40,478 nucleotides of DNA from Sporosarcina psychrophila (lineage in GTDB: Bacteria; Bacillota; Bacilli; Bacillales_A; Planococcaceae), in NCBI GenBank assembly GCA_020742515.1, contig DYWT01000187.1, positions 1 through 40,478 of the forward strand, in the 5' to 3' direction. Positions 35,192-40,478 of this stretch are shown piece after piece (position 1 is the first letter of the stretch; every line of letters starts with the position of its first letter). The position numbers and the translations under genes were made by a program. The notes beneath the pieces were generated by a model, which did no database searches, was not told the DNA's origin, and saw nothing but the letters and a program-made list of their open reading frames with translations.

Positions 35192-35692
35192 ATGCAATTG
35201 GTGAGACCGTCCATCGAATGGAAAAACGAGCATGAAGCTTACATGAATGAGTGGGATGAACCACGGATGACGCCGAGTAGTTTTAATCTAGCTGGTTATG
35301 AGAACTATGAAGCCTATTTAGAAACGTTAAAGATCCGTGAAAATGGGGATGGAAAATGGGTGCCCAGTACGAACTACTTCTTGGTGGATGAAAATGAACG
35401 GGTGCTCGCTATGGTCGACATACGGCATGACTTGACAGATTATCTACATAACGTCGGTGGACATATCGGATATGGTGTGAGACCGACAGAACGAAGAAAA
35501 GGACATGCGACACGGATTCTAGCTGAGGCATTGAAAAAATGTGATGAATTGGGAATTCAGAGAGTTCTAGTAACTTGCAATGCTGACAATATTGGCTCTG
35601 CAAAAACGATAGTAAAGAATGGCGGCATTGAAGACAAAAGCTTTATGGAAGAGGATGGAACTGTAGTTCGACGATTTTGGATAGAAAGGTAA
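35192..35692 (+). CDS. GNAT-family acetyltransferase (COG3981-like)
   Basis: A 166-residue acetyltransferase. The acetyl-CoA pyrophosphate loop RPTERRKGHATRIL is intact (RxxGxA form). The following VTCNADNIGSAKTIVKNGG is the Asn-containing helix of the family. The start ATG 35192 follows GGGGA; the frame is open further back through an unlikely stretch overlapping the previous gene. It is a single gene 82 bases after the DUF2691 gene and could be read from the same transcript. Substrate unknown. Confidence 0.85.
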   Translation: MQLVRPSIEWKNEHEAYMNEWDEPRMTPSSFNLAGYENYEAYLETLKIRENGDGKWVPSTNYFLVDENERVLAMVDIRHDLTDYLHNVGGHIGYGVRPTERRKGHATRILAEALKKCDELGIQRVLVTCNADNIGSAKTIVKNGGIEDKSFMEEDGTVVRRFWIER

Positions 35693-35744
35693 GATCAAAT
35701 ACGTAAATTAGTAAAGCCTGTTTGCGATTATTAGAAGTATTATT

Positions 35745-35790
35745 CCTCCTTCTATTGTGAATGCTGTTTAAGGAACATAGCAGAAGGAGG
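35745..35790 (+). promoter_or_regulatory. Hairpin sequestering the yugN ribosome binding site
   Basis: CCTCCTTCT (35745-35753) is exactly complementary to AGAAGGAGG (35782-35790), which contains the yugN Shine-Dalgarno. A 28-base loop lies between. The stem could switch translation or be a weak terminator for the upstream GNAT gene. Confidence 0.5.
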
Positions 35791-35797
35791 GAGAAAT

Positions 35798-36232
35798 ATG
35801 TTGAAATTACAAACGGAGCTTGATGGACAAAGGGCTTCTTTTGGTGTAGTAAGTGATTGTATTCGAGGGCTTGGCTATCATTTGGGTGGAAACTGGGACT
35901 ATCATAAAGGAAGCTTCGATCATATTTTATGCCGCGAAGGCGGTGAAACGATCTATATCCGAATTCCTTTTATCGTAACGGAAGGAGAACTTGATGAATA
36001 TGATGCTTCCATTGAATTTGGTACATCTTACGTGATCAAGCATGTCGTGCACGTCGGTCTAGATAGTGATGAAAGTTCATTAATAGACGCAACAGGATTT
36101 AGTCAATTTCAGAAACCGATTGATACAGACGGCAAAATCATTGATAAAAACAGATGGATCCATGCAGGTGAAGTCGCTGTAAATGATCTTATTGAGTGTC
36201 TGTATGCACAAGCTCATCTAAAGTCTAGTTAA
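35798..36232 (+). CDS. yugN: YugN family protein
   Basis: A 144-residue soluble protein recognised as YugN from LGYHLGGNWDYHKGSFDH, the YIRIPFIVTEGELDEYDASIEFG region and the C-terminal RWIHAGEVAVNDLIE. The function is unknown. The start follows an excellent AAGGAGGGAG site that can be hidden in a hairpin. It converges on xylR, with a 12-bp stem hairpin between them. Confidence 0.87.
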   Translation: MLKLQTELDGQRASFGVVSDCIRGLGYHLGGNWDYHKGSFDHILCREGGETIYIRIPFIVTEGELDEYDASIEFGTSYVIKHVVHVGLDSDESSLIDATGFSQFQKPIDTDGKIIDKNRWIHAGEVAVNDLIECLYAQAHLKSS

Positions 36233-36298
36233 ATGGAAAGTTCATAAAGAGGGGATGATTTTGATCCCCGCTAAACCCGTCAGAGTCACTAAAATAAT

Positions 36299-36326
36299 TG
36301 GCCCACAACATTTATGTTGTGGGCCA
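36299..36326. terminator. Hairpin between convergent yugN and xylR
   Basis: TGGCCCACAACA and TGTTGTGGGCCA form a perfect 12-bp stem with loop TTTA. The T-tract is weak on the plus strand. A second small hairpin, GGGGAT...ATCCCC, is at about 36251-36268. Confidence 0.55.
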
Positions 36327-36434
36327 TGTTATATCAAAACAGGGATGGATAGGGGGGGAACAAGTGCGAAAGTGTTAAAGCGTTAAGCGTATTAACAGTT
36401 CCCCATTTTGTATTAGTTTGTCGACTGACCCTGC

Positions 36435-37613
36435 CTAAGTATTTTCTGCCTGATCAGTCTTAAGAAATTCTTCAATAGCAAAAGCAGATACTCCTAGTGC
36501 AGTTGAGTACGTGGATAGTTTGGAAAATTTCATCTTCATATCGGTTTGGTGGAAGGTGAGTAACTCTTTTTTTATAGTTTCTACAATTGGGCCTTCTATC
36601 CAATCTTTAGCTTTTGCAAGCCTATTTCCAACGATAACGAGTTGAGGATTAAAGGTTTTTATTAAGTTAGCCATTCCCGTGCCCATATAGCTGCCAATCT
36701 CTTGAAAAAGCTCAATCGAATCTTTATCGTCAGCTTTAGCAAAATCAATTAGTTGTTCAAGTGTTGCTTCGGATAAATGCACGAAATCCTTGGCCTGTTT
36801 CAATAATGAATGCTCAGAGGCATAAGCTTCCCAACATCCCGTATTCCCACATTCGCATTTTTTTCCGTCTTTTACAATCGTCATATGGCCACTTTCGCCT
36901 GCATAGCCATTATTACCTCGGAATAATTCACCATCTAAAATAAACCCCGCACCAATTCCAATCCCTGCACTTACATAGATTATGTTGTTGCTCTCCTGTC
37001 CAGATCCAAATCTTTTTTCTCCATAGGCACCTGCATTTGCTTCATTTTCAACAAGGATCGGATAGTCGAATTCACGTTTAAGAATTTTCATCAAGTCAAT
37101 ATCTTTCCACTTTAAATTTGGAGCAAGTAACACCCTTCCGTTAATCCCAACAATTCCGGGAACGCCGATTCCAATACCTATGACCCCATACCTACTTTTA
37201 GGTGTTTGATCGATTAGTGTACCAATCGTTTCTATAAGCAGCCGAATTTGCTGATCAAACGAAAGTGGTTTATGGATAGGATGATTTTTTTCATAGATAA
37301 CGTTACCTACTAAATCAGTTATAATGCCAAAAGTATAATTAACGCCCATATCAATACCGATTGAATAACCAGCGCTCTTATTAAACAACAACATAACGGG
37401 GCGTCTACCTCCACTCGACTCACCAGGTCCAGATTCAAAAATAAGTTCCTCTTGGATTAGCTCACTTACAAGCGAAGAAACGGTAGCTTTGTTTAAACCA
37501 GATCGTTGAGCGATATCAGCGCGGGATATTGGAGCGAGTGCAATAATTTTTTGTAAAACCATTTCTTTATTCTTTTTTTTGACAACATGTTGATTCCATG
37601 AAGTTCGTTTCAT
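36435..37613 (-). CDS. xylR: Xylose-responsive ROK-family repressor XylR
   Basis: A 392-residue regulator. The N-terminal winged helix-turn-helix (about residues 18-68: ISRADIAQRSGLNKATVSSL) is followed by the ROK sugar-binding domain with VENEANAGAYGEKRFG. The zinc motif CECGNTGCWE is also present. In B. subtilis XylR represses xyl genes and releases DNA on binding xylose. A 25-bp operator of the same size and outer bases as xylO lies between this gene and xylF. It is divergent from xylF and probably represses itself as well. Confidence 0.9.
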   Translation of the reverse strand: MKRTSWNQHVVKKKNKEMVLQKIIALAPISRADIAQRSGLNKATVSSLVSELIQEELIFESGPGESSGGRRPVMLLFNKSAGYSIGIDMGVNYTFGIITDLVGNVIYEKNHPIHKPLSFDQQIRLLIETIGTLIDQTPKSRYGVIGIGIGVPGIVGINGRVLLAPNLKWKDIDLMKILKREFDYPILVENEANAGAYGEKRFGSGQESNNIIYVSAGIGIGAGFILDGELFRGNNGYAGESGHMTIVKDGKKCECGNTGCWEAYASEHSLLKQAKDFVHLSEATLEQLIDFAKADDKDSIELFQEIGSYMGTGMANLIKTFNPQLVIVGNRLAKAKDWIEGPIVETIKKELLTFHQTDMKMKFSKLSTYSTALGVSAFAIEEFLKTDQAENT

Positions 37614-37671
37614 TATCTCACCATCTTCTCTATTATAATTATTTTTCAGTCATTACTAGGTATTATACAGT

Positions 37672-37704
37672 AAACTTAGTTTATTCGATAGACAAACTAA
37701 GTTT
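37672..37704. promoter_or_regulatory. XylR operator (xylO)
   Basis: AAACTTAGTTT (37672-37682) and AAACTAAGTTT (37694-37704) are perfect 11-bp inverted arms around an 11-base centre. The inner 25 bases, TTAGTTT...AAACTAA (37676-37700), match the ends and spacing of the B. subtilis xylO palindrome. It lies between a minus-strand TATAAT (37667-37662) for xylR and a plus-strand TATAAT (37730-37735) for xylF, so one dimer site could control both. Confidence 0.83.
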
Positions 37705-37763
37705 GTGGTGGTAAAATTTCAATACAGTCTATAATTAGACAATTTTGAAAAGGGGGATTTTTT

Positions 37764-38861
37764 ATGTTGGGAAAATGTAAGGGGTTACATTCTATTATCT
37801 CTATTTTACTGGTTTTACTTTTATTGGCGGCTTGTGGCCAAGATGCTAGTGGTGGAAATGAGAGTGGCGATAAGTCTGACAAGGGGGGGAAGTCCGATGC
37901 AAAGCTCAAGATTGGTCTTTCTGTTTCAGATTTAACGTTAGAACGTTGGCAACATGACCGGGATTTCTTTGTTGAAAAAGCTGAAGAACTTGGCGCAGAA
38001 GTAATCGTTCAATCTGCAAATGGTGATGAGGAAAAACAATTGTCACAAATTCAAAATATGTTATCACAAGAAATTGATGTATTAGTCATTATCGCGATTA
38101 ACTCGGATGCTTTATCACCCGTTGTTGATAAAGCAAAAAATGAAGGGATTCCTGTATTAGCTTATGATCGTCTCGTAAATGGTTCAGATGTTGATGCTTA
38201 TGTGTCATTTGATAACGTACGAGTAGGTGAAATGCAAGCTGAATACCTAGTTGAAAAAGTGCCAGAAGGAAGATACTTCCTAATGGGCGGGTCGCCAACA
38301 GATAATAATGCCAAAATGTTCAGAGAAGGACAAATGAATATTATTCAGCCACTCGTTGATAGTGGGGACATTGAAATAATCGGCGATCAATGGGCCAAGG
38401 GCTGGGATGCAAGTGAAGCACTAAAAATAATGGAAAACGCTTTAACAGCGAACAAAAATGATATCGATGCCATTGTTGCTTCCAATGATAATACAGCCGG
38501 TGGTGCAATTCAGGCGTTAGATGCTCAAGAATTGGCTGGCAAGGTAGTTATCTCAGGGCAAGATGCAGATTTAGCTGGTGTACAACGTATTGCAGAAGGA
38601 ATTCAAACAATGACAGTTTATAAACCTATCAAAGCGATTGCAATCAAATCTGCAGAAGTAGCGGTACAACTGGCAAAAGGAGAGGAAATCCCGTCAGACT
38701 CTACTGTAAATAACGGCAAAATTGATGTGCCCTTTATTAAACTTGATCCAATCAAAGTGGGTAAGGAAAATATCATTGATACAGTGATCAAGGATGGTTT
38801 CCATACGTATGACGAAGTTTATAAAAACGTTCCAGAAAGCGATCGTCCAGCACGTCCATAA
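37764..38861 (+). CDS. xylF: D-xylose-binding lipoprotein XylF
   Basis: A 365-residue extracellular sugar-binding lipoprotein. The signal peptide ends LLAAC with C24. A Gly/Ser/Lys-rich linker reaches about residue 45. The periplasmic-binding fold starts LKIGLSVSDLTLERWQHDR, and VLAYDRLVNGSDVDAYVSFDN and VASNDNTAGGAIQAL are close to known XylF sequences. AAAAGGGGG lies 8 bases before the ATG. It is the first gene of xylFGH, followed by a hairpin that may set its expression above that of the other subunits. Confidence 0.92.
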   Translation: MLGKCKGLHSIISILLVLLLLAACGQDASGGNESGDKSDKGGKSDAKLKIGLSVSDLTLERWQHDRDFFVEKAEELGAEVIVQSANGDEEKQLSQIQNMLSQEIDVLVIIAINSDALSPVVDKAKNEGIPVLAYDRLVNGSDVDAYVSFDNVRVGEMQAEYLVEKVPEGRYFLMGGSPTDNNAKMFREGQMNIIQPLVDSGDIEIIGDQWAKGWDASEALKIMENALTANKNDIDAIVASNDNTAGGAIQALDAQELAGKVVISGQDADLAGVQRIAEGIQTMTVYKPIKAIAIKSAEVAVQLAKGEEIPSDSTVNNGKIDVPFIKLDPIKVGKENIIDTVIKDGFHTYDEVYKNVPESDRPARP

Positions 38862-38879
38862 GTTAACTTTTATAAATGT

Positions 38880-38898
38880 GGGGGATGAGTCCCCCTTT
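38880..38898 (+). terminator. Attenuator-like hairpin between xylF and xylG
   Basis: GGGGGA (38880-38885) pairs with TCCCCC (38890-38895) around TGAG, followed by only three T residues. Partial termination or mRNA stabilisation of xylF is plausible. Confidence 0.5.
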
Positions 38899-38931
38899 AA
38901 ATTTACCTATATTAAGAGGTGATAAGCTGTA

Positions 38932-40452
38932 ATGGGAAATTATGCGCTTCAAATGAAGGCAATTACAAAAGAGTTTCCAGGTGTTCGTGCTCTAGATAAT
39001 GTTACATTTTCTGTGCGTAAGGGAGAAATTCATGCTTTATGCGGTGAAAATGGTGCGGGGAAATCGACCCTAATGAAAATATTAAGCGGAGTTTATCCAC
39101 AAGGAACATATGACGGTGAAATCCTAATCAATGGTGAAAATGTGCAGTTCAAGTCGATTAAAGAATCTCAAAACGCAGGTGTTGCAATAATTTATCAAGA
39201 GCTTGCACTTGTAGAAGAAATGACAGTCGCAGAAAACTTGTTTTTAAGTCATGACTTAATGAGAGCGAAAATTATTGACTGGAATAAAATTTATGCGGAG
39301 GCCCAAAAGTGGTTAGATCATATAGGGTTGGATATCGATCCTCAAACGAAAGTAAGAGAATTAACAGTTGGAAAACAACAGCTTATTGAAATTGCGAAGG
39401 CATTGACTCGAAAAACGGATATTCTCATATTAGATGAGCCAACAGCCGCATTAACGGAAAGTGACGTCGACATTTTAATGAATCTATTAAATGACCTTCG
39501 TAAAAAAGGAGTCACTTGCATTTATATTTCCCATAAACTTGGTGAAGTGATGGCGTTAGCGGATTCTGTCACGATCATAAGAGATGGGCAATCTGTTAGT
39601 ACAGATTCAATTGAAGCACTCTCAGAGGAAAAAATTATTACGAAGATGGTAGGACGCGAATTAACTGAGCTTTTTCCATATGAAATTCGTGCTATAAGCC
39701 ATGAAAATATAGTCGATGTGAAAAACTACTCTGTTACTAATAATGTGGGGAAAAAAGTGATTGATAATGTTTCATTTACTCTTAAAAAAGGTGAAATCCT
39801 TGGATTTTCGGGGTTAATGGGTGCTGGCAGGACAGAACTATTTATCAGCTTGTTTGGAGGTTTAAAAGGCAATCAAACGGGCACTGTCTTGATTGATGGG
39901 AAAGAAACGAATATAAAAAGTCCAGCGGATGCTATTAAAGACGGGCTTGCATATGTTTCTGAAGATAGAAAGCGTTATGGATTAGTTTTAGGAATGGATA
40001 TTACTAAAAATACTACGCTTGCCGCCTTGAATAAAATGATGAAAATTAAGGTAATTGATAACGCTTTAGAAGTAAAGAGTGCTGGGGATATTACATATAA
40101 AATGAATCTGAAAGCCCCAAATTTAGAAGCGTTAGTTGGTCAACTAAGCGGTGGAAATCAGCAAAAGGTTGTACTTAGCAAATGGTTATTAACTAATCCC
40201 AAAGTTTTGATTCTAGATGAACCGACTAGAGGAATTGATGTTGGAGCAAAGTATGAAATTTATAAAATAATAAATGAGTTGGCCAATCAAGGAGTTGGAA
40301 TCGTGATTATTTCATCTGAGTTGCCTGAAGTGCTAGGTATGTCAGATAGAATTATTGTGATGGCAGAAGGAGAAATTACCGGGGAATTCTTAAGAGAAGA
40401 AGCAACCCAAGAGAAAATTATGCCCTGTGCAACGGGAGGGAAGATATCGTGA
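38932..40452 (+). CDS. xylG: D-xylose ABC transporter ATP-binding protein XylG
   Basis: A 506-residue ATPase with two ABC domains, as in all sugar importers of the RbsA/XylG group. The first Walker A is GENGAGKS at residues 38-45. The first half has the degenerate signature LTVGKQQLIEIAKAL with LDEPTAALTE, and the second has LSGGNQQKVVLSKWL with LDEPTRGIDVG. The C-terminus ATGGKIS is typical. GAGGTG is upstream of the ATG at a rather long spacing. The stop overlaps the xylH start by 4 bases. Confidence 0.92.
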   Translation: MGNYALQMKAITKEFPGVRALDNVTFSVRKGEIHALCGENGAGKSTLMKILSGVYPQGTYDGEILINGENVQFKSIKESQNAGVAIIYQELALVEEMTVAENLFLSHDLMRAKIIDWNKIYAEAQKWLDHIGLDIDPQTKVRELTVGKQQLIEIAKALTRKTDILILDEPTAALTESDVDILMNLLNDLRKKGVTCIYISHKLGEVMALADSVTIIRDGQSVSTDSIEALSEEKIITKMVGRELTELFPYEIRAISHENIVDVKNYSVTNNVGKKVIDNVSFTLKKGEILGFSGLMGAGRTELFISLFGGLKGNQTGTVLIDGKETNIKSPADAIKDGLAYVSEDRKRYGLVLGMDITKNTTLAALNKMMKIKVIDNALEVKSAGDITYKMNLKAPNLEALVGQLSGGNQQKVVLSKWLLTNPKVLILDEPTRGIDVGAKYEIYKIINELANQGVGIVIISSELPEVLGMSDRIIVMAEGEITGEFLREEATQEKIMPCATGGKIS

Positions 40453-40478
40453 ACACTCAACCAACTACTGATACAGAT
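40449..40478 (+). CDS. xylH: Start of D-xylose ABC transporter permease XylH (partial)
   Basis: GTG at 40449 overlaps the xylG stop in GTGA and follows GGGAGGGAAG at good spacing. Only ten codons (MNTQPTTDTD) are inside the window. The name rests on gene order (xylF-xylG-xylH), not on its own sequence. Confidence 0.65.
   Translation, partial: MNTQPTTDTD

Overview
The window looks like a chromosomal segment from a low-GC Gram-positive bacterium of the order Bacillales, most likely a Planococcaceae member close to Sporosarcina (inference). The reasons are strong AGGAGG-type ribosome binding sites, TTG/GTG starts, lipoprotein signal peptides, and clear relatives of the Bacillus subtilis proteins YqhH, YqhG, PbuE, YfmM, DbpA, YugN and XylR.

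Layout. 1-774: two copies of a structured repeat and no gene. 775-5171: a calcium-type P-type ATPase and an ACE-like zinc peptidase, separated by a perfect inverted-repeat terminator. 5172-6520: gene-poor and decayed, with another repeat copy. 6521-10007: a SurA-N lipoprotein, then yqhH and yqhG, split by a repeat. 10157-11604 (minus): the purine efflux pump pbuE behind an adenine riboswitch. 11812-13620: three unknown or TPR genes in a row. 13621-14850: a cluster of repeat copies including three tandem units. 14974-18744: an unknown protein, an MFS transporter and the ABC-F protein YfmM. 18917-19245: a 35-codon BsrG/TxpA-like toxin (minus) with a convergent antisense RNA (plus), a type I toxin-antitoxin pair. 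19388-25805: a degenerate M50-type membrane protein, a GNAT enzyme, SelO, DbpA, an M19 dipeptidase and a small membrane protein. 25884-31857: a complete five-gene oligopeptide transporter (oppA-B-C-D-F). 32136-36232: an S12 beta-lactamase-like hydrolase, an alpha/beta hydrolase coupled to a DUF2691 protein, a GNAT enzyme and YugN. 36435-40478: xylR (minus) divergent from xylF-xylG-xylH, with a 25-bp xyl operator between them; xylH runs off the end.

How the genes work together. Two import systems are clear: peptides (Opp, with intracellular peptidases elsewhere in the window) and D-xylose (XylFGH under XylR). Purine homeostasis is shown by riboswitch-controlled PbuE. The most unusual content is non-coding: a family of about a dozen 60-250-bp elements with TIR-like ends and a long hairpin. 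Its inner stem keeps pairing while its sequence changes, which points to selection on structure. Copies sit between yqhH and yqhG, between oppA and oppB, in the pbuE leader, and as a tandem array.

Limits. All identifications come from reading the sequence; no database search or folding program was run. Start codons were chosen by ribosome binding site spacing and several have alternatives.
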